Source: Chrysogorgia sp. JL179-B06 (taxonomy: Eukaryota > Cnidaria > Anthozoa > Scleralcyonacea > Chrysogorgiidae). From it: a stretch of DNA of 64,000 nt. Every line of letters begins with the position of its first letter. The stretch's first letter is position 1. The notes beneath the pieces were generated by a model. That model did no database searches and was not told where the DNA came from. It saw only the letters and a list, made by a program, of their open reading frames with translations. This document shows positions 44,011 through 55,800 of the stretch, one piece after another. The stretch lies in the NCBI GenBank assembly GCA_035772405.1, contig JAYKKM010000217.1, positions 843,001 through 907,000 on the forward strand, read 5' to 3'. Position numbers and translations under genes: made by a program.

Positions 44011-44689
44011 TACAGTACTGCTCAGGAATAATCTAACAAAAACCGAGCCCAAGACGCGATCGTTTTGCGGTTCGTTTCCGTGGTTCTTGCGCTTCATCTG
44101 CGTGCGTCTTGCGGTTCGTCTGCATGCGTCTTGCGGGTAGTATGCGTGCGTCTTGCGGTTGACTGAATCTGCGTTCCACGAGATGCAAGGTTCGTAGTAC
44201 GTGTGTTCCTCTCACTTCGGAACGAACGTCAACAACCACAAGTAGCGACAGTGTTTACTGGAACAAACTTGCAACATTGAATTAAACCACTTGATGTAAA
44301 CATACTTACCATGAAGTTTGATAATCAGTGCCTCGTATTCGCCATTCTCGTACTCCACCTTCCACATGTTGATCCTTATCCTTAATTCTATTTGTGGACA
44401 GAATTGCCACAGTTTTATCCGCCTCGAAAAAAACTAACATTGTCTTTGGTGAAGCGTGTGTCATCAAACAGAGACTCATTCTTACAATCTTATTTCGTTA
44501 CTTTTCCTTGGTGTTTTTATCGGCTCTGCTTTTAAGCCTGCTTATGTTAAATTATGCGGCCACTTAGGACAAAAATATATTACGCTTACTTCCGCACGCT
44601 TTTGTGACATGAGTCATATATATTGATAACATATGTATATATTACAAGGATACAGGCGAAAAGGTGCTGAACTTACATGTAGGCCTGAT

Positions 44690-44770
44690 GCAATATATCG
44701 ATATTTTCGATAAATATCGATATTTTAAAAATACGATATTCGATTTTTCGCCTATCGAAAATATTGAAAG
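44690..44770. repeat. ATCGATAT-rich subterminal-type repeat
   Basis: Repeated ATATCGATATTTT / CGATAAATATCGAT words. It lies 5' of the hAT remnant on the same side. Confidence 0.4.
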
Positions 44771-45039
44771 TTTCAACTTGACAACTTCATCTCTCTTTTT
44801 CGGCAATTAGTTTCGGCAAAGTTGAGAAAACACGTATGACGGCATTTGCGAATTCAAGTGATGAAAGCGTATCGGTTTAAAAGCGAGTAGCGTGGTTGTA
44901 AACACAATAAGTGTGATTCATAACCATAATTTTAGCAACACCACCCACCATTGGGATTAACACAAGCGGCGGTTGAGCGCTTGTAAACAATAACTGATGA
45001 CTCAGTCCATGTAAATGATTTTCCTCTCCTTTCGCAGTG

Positions 45040-45165
45040 TGTCTGACGATATCTGGCGATTCCAGCAAGCAGCGCTCCGACTGAAAGACTGTTCAGCAAA
45101 GCCGGACAGCTTAAGCCGAACAAGGTGAACATGTTAGTGTTTCTTGCTGAAAATGTATGAACCAA
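45040..45165 (+). pseudogene. hAT transposase C-terminal dimerisation remnant
   Basis: Joining nearby frames by eye, the plus strand shows YLAIPASSAPTERLFSKAG and then NKVNMLVFLAEN. This is the hATC dimerisation block (LAIPATSAPSER.FS.AG, then L..L.FL..N). At least one frame change lies inside. Together with the ATCGATAT-rich stretch it is a piece of an old hAT element inside mariner element B. Confidence 0.6.
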
Positions 45166-45702
45166 TGTGCGAAATCGTTTATGCTTTAAGCTTGTAAATA
45201 ATATAGATATTTGAATTTGTCGGCTGGTCGTTGTTTGTGTATTTTCACTTGTCTGAAGATGATTTTGTTAATAAAATCGAAATATCACGTTTACAATAGT
45301 TTCCTCTTGTTTTAACTCCTATATTGCGTTTTTCAGGATGGCATTTTTCGGAACATGTTTTATTTTATACTTTATAAAAACTCTGACACTGCTATAACGG
45401 TAGATACCACTATGGTAACACACAGTGATAACACACGACAAGGTCTCCGACAAAAAATGTCAGTCCACGCGTGTCAACAAAGTTTCACTGTTTCACACAG
45501 TGATGTTACAAAGTTTCCGAATGAGAACCGCGTTCTAATTACGGACTACGGAGTCAATCCGGTCCCGTTTACATGGTACCGGTTGAATTTTTTATCCAAA
45601 TGAATATTCGCGCAGATAGGCTTCCCGTTTGATAACACTAGTGTACGTCCAAACCGTCTAAAAAAACTTTAATTGTGGAGAAACGAGAACTCGCAAAGGA
45701 AA

Positions 45703-47229
45703 CCCAGCAAGCACATCAACGTTGTGAGAACGTTGCGCTTACGTCCGGAAAACGTTATATCGAACGTTCGCACAACGTTTTTTTGTCGACTCCGGTATAC
45801 GTCGTCATAACGTTCACTGATAACGTTCACACAACATTCACACAACCTTTCACAATGAAGGAAAACCTATGAATTGAAAATCTTTCATCATGAAAGTATC
45901 TTCGTTATACAAGCGCAATTTCTTAGAGATTCTTTCTTAAGACTTAACGATTCGATTTCTTAGCAATCATGGCCAAGCGGGAAGCAATCACGGCCAAGTG
46001 GTGAATATAATATATATTATTTACATTCACCGCTTGGCCGTGATTGCTAAGAAATCGAATCGCTAAAAAACAATCGCTAAGAAAAAATCGCTAAGAAATT
46101 GCGCTTCTATAACGAAGATACTTTCATGATGAAATATTTTCAATTCATAGGTTTTCCATGTGTTGCCACGTCAGATCTTCATATATATTTTCTGACCATA
46201 TGTGCAACAATTGTTCAGCATACATAGAAAAACTTTAACATTATAAAATCACACCGAAAGTCCTGAACACACAAATGCTTTTTATTGTTTCTTATCAACA
46301 ACAATTAACTTATTATATTAGTGAAATGCTCTCAGACGTCATCTTCCTCATCTTCTGCCACATTCATACTAGTAGCTTGACGATTCTATAAGAGACAGTT
46401 TGTATGATTTAAATACATTCATAGCTATTTCCTATCATTCCTATTCTCACGCGTTACCGTGAACATTCACAAAATATTTTGAAAATAAGCATATCGATCT
46501 TCATTGCGTCAACCGTTACAGTCAACCGTTACAGTCAACCGTTTGAATGTTTAGCAATTTAAGATGAGAATTAGCATTGCAGAACAACAAAAATAAGGAA
46601 ACGGCATTCTCTGATCAAAATATTTCACTGATTAGACGTTTACTTACCTTACAAAGGATTATATGACTTTAAATAACCACGGATGGATAAAGCATTGAAG
46701 ACCAAATAATCGACTAACTTGTAATTGAAACGTGTATCACACCTTCGGCTTCTGACTGAATAATGCGTGAAAGCGTGGCGTCCGTCCGTTTGTGACAACC
46801 CAGAGCCAAGCATTTCCGGCAGTGCAGAATTTGTGACATGCCCGAACGTCACAGACACAACATACTGTGAACATTTTCAGAACGTTTTTGAGTAACCTAC
46901 GGAATTCGAACGCTTCTCAAACAACAATGTTTGCTATCAAATAATTTCAACATTCAAATTCAAGCAGTTGTACTAAAAAGATATTTAATCTATACAGACA
47001 TTTTTGTTACTGATAACCTAACGTTGAGGAGACGTTATACGAACGTTTTCGTGGCACGTTGGATCCCAACGTTGCTACAACGTTTTTCATGGTTTTTGAC
47101 ACCTATGTAATTTAATATAACTACGTGTAAGGAAAACAATGTTGTAGGAAAGTTGTCAGAACGCTAGGTCCGACCTAACCAAACCACAACCTTTTACGAA
47201 CGTTGTGATTACGTTGTGTGCTAGCTGGG
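45703..47229. mobile_element. Unclassified DNA transposon with AACGTT-rich ends
   Basis: CCCAGCAAGCACATCAACG at 45703 and its near complement ending CTAGCTGGG at 47229 form the ends. The first and last 200 bases hold many AACGTT words (ACAACGTTG, GAACGTTTTC). No coding frame. Target duplication is not clear. A hairpin MITE lies inside. Superfamily unknown to me. Confidence 0.6.
45860..46157. mobile_element. Hairpin MITE
   Basis: GGAAAACCTATGAATTGAAA at the left and its complement at the right open a fold-back of about 300 bp, with TTTCATCATGAAAGTATCTT repeated inversely. The centre has TTGGCCGTGATTGCTAAGAA words in both senses. It is inserted in the AACGTT-rich element. Confidence 0.75.
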
Positions 47230-47454
47230 AACAGCCCATTTCCCCAAAAACTTAATACGTTACAGAGTCATCAAAAGCCTAAGAGAAGCCTAGGATTAGA
47301 AATTTGACTAGGATCTATATATTCCGCTTTAATAAACGCACACAAAATCTGTCGAAATTTGATATCAACAAACAATATAGGTATCAGCGTTTCCGACGTA
47401 TACACTCGGAACAACTTCGGTTATGCCGACTCTTGCGTCCGGTTGAGTAAGGAC

Positions 47455-47566
47455 CGCCCCTGACGCAACCGAGACGCCAGACGAACGCAACCGAGACGCA
47501 AGCAACCGAGACGCAAGACGAACGCAACCGAGACGCAAGACGAACGCAACCGAGACGCAGACGCAC
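47455..47566. repeat. 22-bp minisatellite, GACGCAACCGA type
   Basis: About five imperfect copies of AACGCAACCGAGACGCAAGACG, directly inside the right end of mariner element B. Confidence 0.8.
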
Positions 47567-47594
47567 TGTTAGGTTATTTCTGAGCAGTACTGTA

Positions 47595-47700
47595 AGCAGC
47601 GAAGACGCAAGAATTGAGAGTAAGTTTTTGAATTCTTTCTTGAGTACTTCAGAAGGTGGAACAGACTTACATACAGTTCCTGGCATTTGCCCTTCATTTT
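47595..47700 (-). pseudogene. PLE-5, upstream part beyond the mariner insertion
   Basis: The minus strand reads HLLKYSRKNSKTYSQFLRLR, the block before SDDQDF in PLEs (usually ...S..YSQ.LR.RR.CS). It continues at 44010 after element B, whose TA duplication interrupts the arginine-rich site. Confidence 0.6.
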
Positions 47701-47713
47701 AGCTTATCAGGCT

Positions 47714-47921
47714 TGTAATTATTTAACTGTTTAATACATCGCTATAAATTTCGCTGGTGATTCGTCTCTGGTTTTGACAACAAGAACACAACACGTAAAC
47801 TACATTATGTCTAGACTTTATTTTCTGACGCTGCAATGTAATATGAAACTGTAGGACACGCCCACAAATGTCACTTCCGTTCTGACGAAATTATTATATC
47901 AAGTTAATGAGTTTGTTTACA
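47714..47921 (-). repeat. LTR of a second BEL/Pao element
   Basis: On minus it starts TGTAAACAAACTC after a GGGGGAG polypurine tract (47922-47931) and ends TTACA. It contains AATAAAG. Only this LTR is present. Confidence 0.7.
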
Positions 47922-47999
47922 CTCCCCCTTGACCAGTGGTGCAATACATCTTATATATTACTTATGCTACCTGATCCTCCTCGTTTAACCACCGGTAAA

Positions 48000-49055
48000 C
48001 TAATTGTCTACGAATGTTCCCAACGACCCAACTATCGCTGCGGTTCTTGCTGGTCTTCGAATGTTCATGTCCGTTTTCGTTGCTAGCGCAATCTCAGGCT
48101 TTTCTGGAACAGCCTTTCCTTCATATCTTACTTCAAGTGGATACAGCTTCTTTATCGGTCGTTGGTAAAGTTGTGAACCACTCTTCCTGGTACTGGTAAC
48201 TCTCACTACAGCGCCTCGTATATTTCCATCATTTACCGTATGTAGTTCCTCCACTTTCCCAAGCTTCCACTGCGATCTTGGTAGCTTCTTCTCTTCTTCA
48301 ACGGTCACAATGTCCCCAATCGAGATCGCTGGGATGGATTTCTTTCTTACGGTAAGATTATGGTTTTCTCGCAGCTCTAACAGATATTCCTTTCTCCATC
48401 GCGACCAAAAGTGGTTGGTGACAGTAGCTAGGTACCTTTCTCTTCTGCTTAGCTTGTGATGTTCGTCTTCATCACTTTCCATCGAACTTGAATCGGTAAC
48501 TCCTGGTAGAGACAAAACTCTTCTGCCAACTAACAGATGCGATGGAGTGAGCGGTTCTGCTGTATCATCGGTTTCCAAATACGTCAACGGTCGAGAATTC
48601 AAAATCGCTTCAATCTCAACAATTACCGTCAGTAACTCGTCGTAGGTTAACTTCGCTCTGCCCAGAATCTTTTTTAAGCACCTTTTTGCACTCTTAATCA
48701 TTCGTTCAAAAAATCCGCCCCACCATTTCCACTTGAGAACTTCTCGATGGCTGGTTGTTTGAGTAATCTTGTTAGCTGTCTCGATGCTGCCTTGAAACTG
48801 AGGGCGTTGTCGCTCACCATCTCGGGAGGAACTCCTCGTCGTCCAACAAAACGTCTGAAATATCGTAGGAATGCCTCAGCTGACAATTCTGGAACCAAAT
48901 CCATGTGAACTGCATGGGAACTTGTGCATGTGAATAAGGCGAGATAGACTTTCACAAGGTTGCTCTCCTGATTTGCTTTCTCCTTAACATAGAACGGACC
49001 GGCAAAGTACACACCGGTATGCGGAAAATTTTGAACTCTTGAACCTGTCATAAAA
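48000..49055 (-). pseudogene. BEL/Pao integrase and tail, truncated
   Basis: Frame 49051-48698 covers the integrase core: FPHTGVYFAGPFYVKEKA, FTCTSSHAVHMDLVPELS, SDNALSFKAA (the second Asp). Frame 48701-48000 starts MIKSAKRCLKKILGRA, so the catalytic Glu block falls at a frame change near 48700-48720 in a run of G. It then gives the DUF5641-type tail (TPSHLLVGRRVLSL, LPRSQWKLGKVEEL, LYQRPIKKLYPLE). The element is cut off at about 49055; RT, protease and Gag are missing. It differs in sequence from the intact element at 19 kb. Confidence 0.8.
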
Positions 49056-49359
49056 TTTTATGCAAAAACAAAGCACCAAATATCGTAATTTACGGACAAT
49101 TTCACGTACATGTATCTCACAATGTCAAACCATGTGTGTAAATCATGATTACAGAGCAATAAACACATCAAATGCCTGTAATATTTTACCATAGAGAGAG
49201 GGTAAATACTCATTTCCACTACAGGGGGATGCTTTCAAATTAATTTTTATATCTATAGACAGAAAAATTAATTTAACATGCACCCGCCAAGAGGCAATCA
49301 GTTCCATCAGTTTATAGAGGTATGGATAATCAGTAGATCACTGAAGCAATTGGACAGTT
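49056..49359. other. No recognisable feature
   Basis: Unassigned AT-rich stretch. Confidence 0.4.
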
Positions 49360-49735
49360 TAATTAGTTTATATAGACATGTTAGATGAGCAGTATTATGG
49401 GTACTCTCTCCATTGCCAAAGAGAACAAAATGAAGGCAAAAAGCCCCATCCACACTCTATGAGTAGGCAAGCCAAGGGAATTCTGAGAACCACCTGTATT
49501 GAAACTTTCTACCATTTGAGCCATTTGCAGGGCAGACAAAATCAAGATGTAGCTGAGAAATACATGTATTGGTTAACAACTTATACTTTTCCTCATCACT
49601 AAAACTTTTAACATGTAAACAAAAGTGGCCAATGTCATCTTTGACATTGCTTTGCAGATCTGGGAGTAGATTATTTTCATGATTGCATGCTGAACAGGAT
49701 GGCTGGTTTGGAAGAGCTTCAGATTTAGGTAACAC
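49360..49735 (-). pseudogene. hAT-type TTF zinc-finger fragment
   Basis: The frame 49735-49457 contains SFSDEEKYKLLTNTCISQLH and GSNGRKFQYRWFSEFPWLAY, the N-terminal TTF-type zinc-finger region of ZMYM/hAT-like proteins (R.FQ..W...FPWL.YS). After a stop the same frame continues DGAFCLHFVLFG, the C..C position in which one Cys is lost (CLHF). Fragment of a transposase-derived gene. Confidence 0.6.
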
Positions 49736-49829
49736 AATTTATCATCAATTGTGGTAACTAATTGAGAAGAATGGTCTGAAGCACAAAGGAAAATGTGCAT
49801 TGCAATTTAAGGCTCTAATAAATGTGTTG

Positions 49830-50000
49830 TCCCAGGAAAGATCCACATCTTCTCCATGGAGGAAATATGTGCCGTCGGAAGGGGGGGTTGTGAAATTAAC
49901 TTCAGATTAACTGAAATTATTGTAGGATGTCCGAAGAGGAGGGGAGGACCTATTTGCCATTTCCACCATGGGTGAGTATGGATATTTTCTGGAATGACCC
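49830..50000. repeat. Dispersed repeat with TCATTCCAGAAAATATCCAT
   Basis: On minus it begins TCATTCCAGAAAATATCCAT and reads WVIPENIHTHPWWKW, a wording I have seen repeated in coral gene models and which probably reflects a MITE. Superfamily unknown. Confidence 0.35.
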
Positions 50001-50018
50001 AATCTAGAAAGCATGGGC

Positions 50019-50480
50019 TCACTTTGCAGTTAAATAACAATTTGTAAACATTACCGGCAGTGTCTTTTCCAGTGGGATAATACAGTACAACTCTATAGGC
50101 TTACCAATAATGACACTACACAAAGCCCATAATGACAAAAAGGAAGAATAGCTAAAATTGCTTGCCACATTTACTGCTTCAGCTATTACTGGTACAGCTG
50201 CCATTCTTATTATTCTGGTATGATTGGAAAGCAATATGAGACAGAGCAATATAGCAAATATTGTATTCTTGTCCATTATCTTGCCATGGAAACAATGACA
50301 ATATATTATTGGATGAATTGAACAATACAATGAATGCTTAAACAATTCAATACTGATCAAATATTGCAAATAAACAGGGACACTTTCATCACCAGTTAGG
50401 CCTATGGAACAAGCATTGAAAAGGTAGTTCCCATTCCCTGTTGCTCTGTAAATGAGAGGGACAGGCCTGATGCCCACCCT
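50019..50480 (-). pseudogene. OTU/vertnin-like fragment without the active-site Cys
   Basis: A 152-residue frame starts RPVPLIYRATGNGNYLFNAC and continues SIGLTGDESVPVYLQYLISI and later SNFSYSSFLSLWALCSVIIG. OTU and vertnin-like proteins have GDGNCLF here; this copy has GNGNYLF, so the catalytic Cys is Tyr. The helix layout (G.E.....LR..., ELY) fits. It could be a non-catalytic vertnin-like domain or a decayed copy; the frame is open for its whole length but no exon borders are clear. Confidence 0.4.
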
Positions 50481-51560
50481 TTTTTGCCAAAATTAAATCA
50501 ACAATATAATGAAGTGTTAAGCAGCCTAATCAAATGACATTCTACTGATTACCCTCCCCCACATTTTCACAAGTTCTACAGCCCTGAAGCAACATAAAAG
50601 GTTATTTGGAAACTCATAGTCACTTCGAATTATATGGTCTGGAAACATGGCGAACATCAAAGCAGCTAATAATAAGCTGCGATTTATGTTGAGGATGCCC
50701 TGAAAGTGCACCAATCATTTGTTTTACATTCATTAATATTTATATAGCACGGTTGAGTGATTAAACCCAAATTCTGCTATTCGCCTATTCCTGCTAATTG
50801 CTTCATTAGACAGAAAATACAATGTGTTCAGCAAGTGTAAAAGTGCACACATTTGCATAAATATGAACAAAAACAAAGACTTAGGCATTGTTCCAGACAA
50901 TGTAAATGTAATTCTAGTGACTACATGTATGCCAGTATCGACAACTCAAGCAACAATTATTTAACCCCTTATAGTAATGCATGTACACATACAGTATTAT
51001 CATGGACAGTCTAACAGAATTCATGGAAAATATTAATTCAATATAATATGCAGACTTGTCTGCATTATGCATGTACAAGGGTGGACTGGTGGTATTATGC
51101 TGACAGAAAATTACTGTAATTTCAGTTGAAATATTTGCACAAAAGCTTTTTTGGCATTTTTCCTCGCATTTTTCTGCACATATGTGATATGTATACAATG
51201 ATAGACTCAGTTTATACTAGTACAGCCTATTGTCAACTCGTCTCACTCTAGTCTAGTAAAATGTTGTGTTGGTAAACATGATTAAAATAAGTAATATATA
51301 CTGTACTTCTTAGGATTGTTGATATTTACTCAACTAGATAATTTACCTCAGTCACGCTGTGACTTCACAAAATCGAAACTTTGAGTCGTTCAGGTCCCGA
51401 CATCCATCAAAGAATCCAAGAATAGAGCTGAGTGAGAGCTTAATCGGTAGAAACAGTGTTGCCTTTAAAATAATCCCGCACACTTCGTATTGACAGGAAA
51501 ACGCTAAAGATCGCGCCAAATTTATTTACTATCCATGTTTACAGTATCGACCGCTGTGCA
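50481..51560. other. No recognisable gene
   Basis: A 62-residue minus frame at 50714-50526 may belong to the same fragmentary gene as the OTU-like frame, but I cannot support it. The rest is AT-rich and unassigned. Confidence 0.35.
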
Positions 51561-51564
51561 ACTG

Positions 51565-51740
51565 CCACAAGGTCGCTTGCTTCAGTCAGCATCAATCTCA
51601 TTGGCTTGCTTCAGTCAGATTACACGGGGGAGCACTTTCATTGGTTTGCTTCAGTCAGATTTGAACGGACTGAAGCAAGCCAATAGCAGAGCTTCCCAAC
51701 GGACACTGACTGAAGCAAGCCAATGACAGAGCTTTCCAAC
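51565..51740. repeat. TTGGCTTGCTTCAGTCAG repeat cluster, both orientations
   Basis: GCTTGCTTCAGTCAG occurs near 51577, 51603 and (as GTTTGCTTCAGTCAG) 51645, then its inverse CTGACTGAAGCAAGCC near 51665 and 51710. Together they can pair as nested hairpins. Confidence 0.8.
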
Positions 51741-52049
51741 TGAAGCTAACCTGCGTACAGGTTCTCCAGAAAGGCAGTTAACCCGAGTCTCTGCGCCCAC
51801 GGAATTAGGCAGCGGTAATCATAGCAATACTTCAACTAATCCAATCGAAAGGGTTCACTAGCTGAGAGACTGGGCATGAAAACATTCCGGTTCAATCATA
51901 ATATAATTATTACTTGAAGTACTTGCGTGGATTTAACAGAAACAATTGCGGGGATAAAATAACTTGGTATAAAATGTCAAATGCATGCTGAAACTCGGAT
52001 TAACAAATGAAGAGTAAAACGTGCATTTGACATTGCAATGAAGAAAATC

Positions 52050-52222
52050 AATAGTATAGAGAGTGGGGGTACGAGCCCAATCGATGTTAACCGTGAATAT
52101 AATTACCAAAACATCACCAAATTTGTGTCAAACCACGGCTCGACAAAATTCGCTGTCATTTTGGTAATTCTATATTCACGGAAAACATCGAATAAGCTCG
52201 TACCCCCTCTCTATACTACTAT
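52050..52222. repeat. Fold-back MITE-like element
   Basis: TAGTATAGAGAGTGGGGGTA with ACGAGC, ATCGATGTT and CGTGAATATA on the left face their complements on the right, with one small gap. About 170 bp in total. It lies just outside the Polinton-like genes. Confidence 0.75.
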
Positions 52223-52361
52223 GGCGGTCGTTAATCAAGCTAAACACCCCTCACGTTTTCTACTCAATTGATGTCAAACACGCGCGAGACTCACGAAACA
52301 ATACCAAATTTATACCAAATCACGATTTTCGCTAAATTTGGTGTTATTTCAGTCATATTTT

Positions 52362-52516
52362 AAAAATAGAGTGTCACTTCGTCATTTTCGCATTTTTTAA
52401 AAAATAGAAAGTGTCGTTTCAACATTTTCGCATTTTTAAAAATAGAGAGTGTCGTTTCAACATTTTCACATATTTAGAAAAATAGAAAGTGTCGTTTCAA
52501 CATTTTCGCATTTTTG
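52362..52516. repeat. About 49-bp tandem repeat, Polinton end candidate
   Basis: Four imperfect units of AGTGTCGTTTCAACATTTTC plus CGCATTTTTAAAAATAGA. Tandem repeats near the tips are common in Polintons. A second duplication (ATGGCGCTCTTTTGATTGG at about 52625 and 52708) follows. Confidence 0.7.
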
Positions 52517-52809
52517 TTCGACAAACTACGACCGACGCGTTCTGCTGTTGTCTCAATTCACGCGCGAAAAAAACCCACTAGATTTTGATTCTAGTGGCGA
52601 TGTTTTATCCAAACAAGTATCCAAATGGCGCTCTTTTGATTGGTCAATTCACACCAGCGTCCACAACAAATGTTTTATCCAAACAAGTATCCAAATGGAT
52701 AGCAAAATGGCGCTCTTTTGATTGGTTAACAACATTAACTAATTTGCATACTAACAGGTGGCCGGTTGTTTTGCGAATTAGTCCGTTTGTTCACTATTTT
52801 CAATGTTTG

Positions 52810-55800
52810 TCACACTTCAATGTTTTTGTGACCATACGCATAGGAGTCAATACCATTTTCTAGAAGGTATCGTTTATCATCAAAACAGGATAGCGACACT
52901 TTATTAATTTCATAACTACCGAGCTGATGTTTGACACTTCTAATGGTCTTCATTGTGTGTCGCAATTGTTTCTGCTCAAGTAACACACTTTTATAATCTT
53001 CGTGTCTGATTACCTTTTTAATTATATTCTTTCTGATACCTTTAGCAGTTTTCCCACCACCTCCATCCTCTTTCAAATAACTGTACATCTTACTGCGCAA
53101 CCCAACGAACTCAATAATTGGCGTTCCAGCGCACTCGTCTTTCATCTTCCCAATAACTTTCTTGTTTTCTTTAAAAGCGAATGGGCTGTCATCGGGATAT
53201 TCGCTATTGTCAAACTTTTCGCACTCCATCATAAAGTCAGAGTAGACGTCATCGGTTTTGATTGTGTACAACAGACTGTCAGTGTCAGTGAAGTGTAATC
53301 TGCAGGTATCGCTAGAGTACTTTTTCATGATATAATTATAGTGAAAATCGTACATCAGCGTTTTGCTTAAGTCTAGTATGCACATACCCACATATGCAGG
53401 TCGATTTAATGTTAACGTTTCTTTAACTTTATGGACAGCGACTAAGTTCTCGCTAAATATCTTGCAAGACACAAACGTTGGCTTCGAGACAAGCTTTTTA
53501 AATTTCTTCGCAGTGGTCACTAATCTTACATCCACACACTTCCTCAAGTTTTCCATTGTTTTTCCAAACACACTGTTGTTCATCAACTTGAAGAAGTCCT
53601 TCTCGAAAGCGTTCTTAGCCGCGGTTCTTTTGACTGTATTAAAGTCGATGTACTTGCCCAGCCACTTGGACTGATCAAATTGTAGGACCCTATGCACCTT
53701 TTTGATTTTCAATCCAAGATCTATGTACAACTGCAGATTTCTATAGTGACACACGTACTTTTTTTTGTCCATCAAATTAGTCACCAGCTTCTTCACACCA
53801 CCAACACTCACATTAAACTTATTTTTGATTTTCGCGCAGTACTCCGACAACATGTCAACAGTTATTTCCATCTTCTCAGGAGCCAGCGGGTAATCGTTAT
53901 GTAGGTCATGCAAATGGTCTGGATACTCCAAGTCGACTTCAAGCAGTAAGCCCTTTTTACTATTGTTGTGATAGTCGCATAGATTAACCTCTTCTATTTC
54001 TTTCTTTGTCAACCATTTAAAACCACCCGTAGGTAGACTTCGACTCATCGCCCACCCATACAAATTGTTGGCATCAAGGTACATCAAATACTTCGACTCT
54101 TGCGCTTTATCGTACCCCTTCATGTATTTATTATTCGCCACACCATGTCTGTTGCATATGTAGCTCACACCACCACGCATACCTAATTCTACGAACTGGA
54201 ACATGTCAATGTCAGACAATAATTCGAGTTCCACTCCAGTCATCTTTAACATGGCATCCCAAGCCAATCCAGGCGATGTGAAATAGTGACACGGGTCCAA
54301 TTTGTACTCACGATGACATGTCTTTCTAAAGTTCTCAAAAACATCAGCGAGCAAGAGCACATCGCTTTTCAAATACAGATCATGGTACCCACCCATACTT
54401 TCGACGTCGAAGTAGTCCCACACGTCGCAAGCGCGCTCATGCATTTCTTCCGTAATATGCTCGTCATTCAGAATGCTGTAAAAGTCCTTTTTGGAGGGTA
54501 GCTCGCATTCATCGAATTTATCAAAGGAGTCCATATAATCATAGGGATAGACCCCCTTTCTTGTCATAAGTGTCAACCCCTCATCGTGAAACACTTCTGA
54601 CGTGTATTTGAAAGCGACCCTTGGTAGGTTCCTCACCAAGTTGTCTAGACCACTACTCATGAACTGAAAGCTGTCCAAGAATACCAAGTTTTTTCCAAGC
54701 ATGAACGCCATGTACTTCTCCATGTTGTTCGGTATCACATTTATGTCTTGGCCAAACTTACCAATCTCCTGCATAATGAAATGGCTATCGTAACTGCGTA
54801 AGTTATGAAAGATCACAGGAATTTTATCAGTTAACTTAAAGTTCACATTACAGTCGCGATGTGCGGACCCTCTGTACTTACCTGACACGTGACAGTGGCC
54901 TCTCACTCTAACGTCAGCGCCAGTGTACTCAACACTGCAAATATGGCAACTTTTAGCCTCGTCAAAGTCTTGTTTATCGTCATCAGTCAGTGTCATTTCT
55001 TTGTTAAAGCGACTCTCAGATGTCTCTTTGCAATATTCGACAATTTCTAACATCTCCCCAATGAACTTGTTAACTGCATTTTCACCACGATACACTTTTA
55101 CTGGCTTACTATACTCATTGTCATAACAACAAACCAGTTTATACCCATAACCACAGTCAACGTGCCTCTGGTAGGCATTTGTGTAGCTGCACTTGCTTGA
55201 TGGTGTTGCTGTGTGCACCTTCTGCGTGATAGCCTCGAAGTCTGCGTACACCACAAATGGTACGTTTAATTGTCTACTATAATTCTTATATTTCACCTTC
55301 ATACCTTTTTGCGGCATTTTTATAGCTTGCTTCCCATTAATGACCAAACATACTTCAATATGGTGTTCAAGCACGTCCGCTCGGGTAAAACACTGCAAAC
55401 AATACCTACAAAAGTGCTTTCTCGCCTTATGCTCTGTCTGACGGTACATGAATTTGTTGAAATCGCGAATGTACACATAATGCTTGTTGCCCACATCATT
55501 ATTTATCAACAATAGGTCCATATGGTCAGGATACACCTCCTTAGAAACGTACACAGGGAATGGTTGCTTATTTTCATACCCAAAGACGTTGATACTAATA
55601 TCGTTAGCCTTTTCGATCTTGTTGTAGTCTTTGAGTGTGACTGGGAAGTCAACTCCGTCGTAACTCAGCTCGCTGATGTGGCTGACGTACTTCGACGTTC
55701 TATCGGAGTGTTTTCCAACAGGAAACTTATGTGCTAGGTGACACCATCTAAAGCACTCGTTGTCATCCCCATTATTTACGTTTATCAAGCCCTTCTTACT

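Larger units (their letters stand above)
44013..47592. mobile_element. Tc1/mariner-type element B with subterminal minisatellites
   Basis: The ends CAGTACTGCTCAGGAATAAT and TTATTTCTGAGCAGTACTG face each other with TA at 44011-44012 and 47593-47594. They are close to the ends of element A. Just inside the left end is TGCGTGCGTCTTGCGGTTCG-type repetition (44040-44165) and inside the right end an AACGCAACCGAGACGCAAGA repeat (47455-47566), inverse in sense. No transposase is seen. It interrupts PLE-5. Confidence 0.75.

Noticed and set aside
51565..52516. CRISPR-like arrays
   Set aside because: Repeats are in both orientations or continuous without unique spacers of even length, and the genome is eukaryotic.
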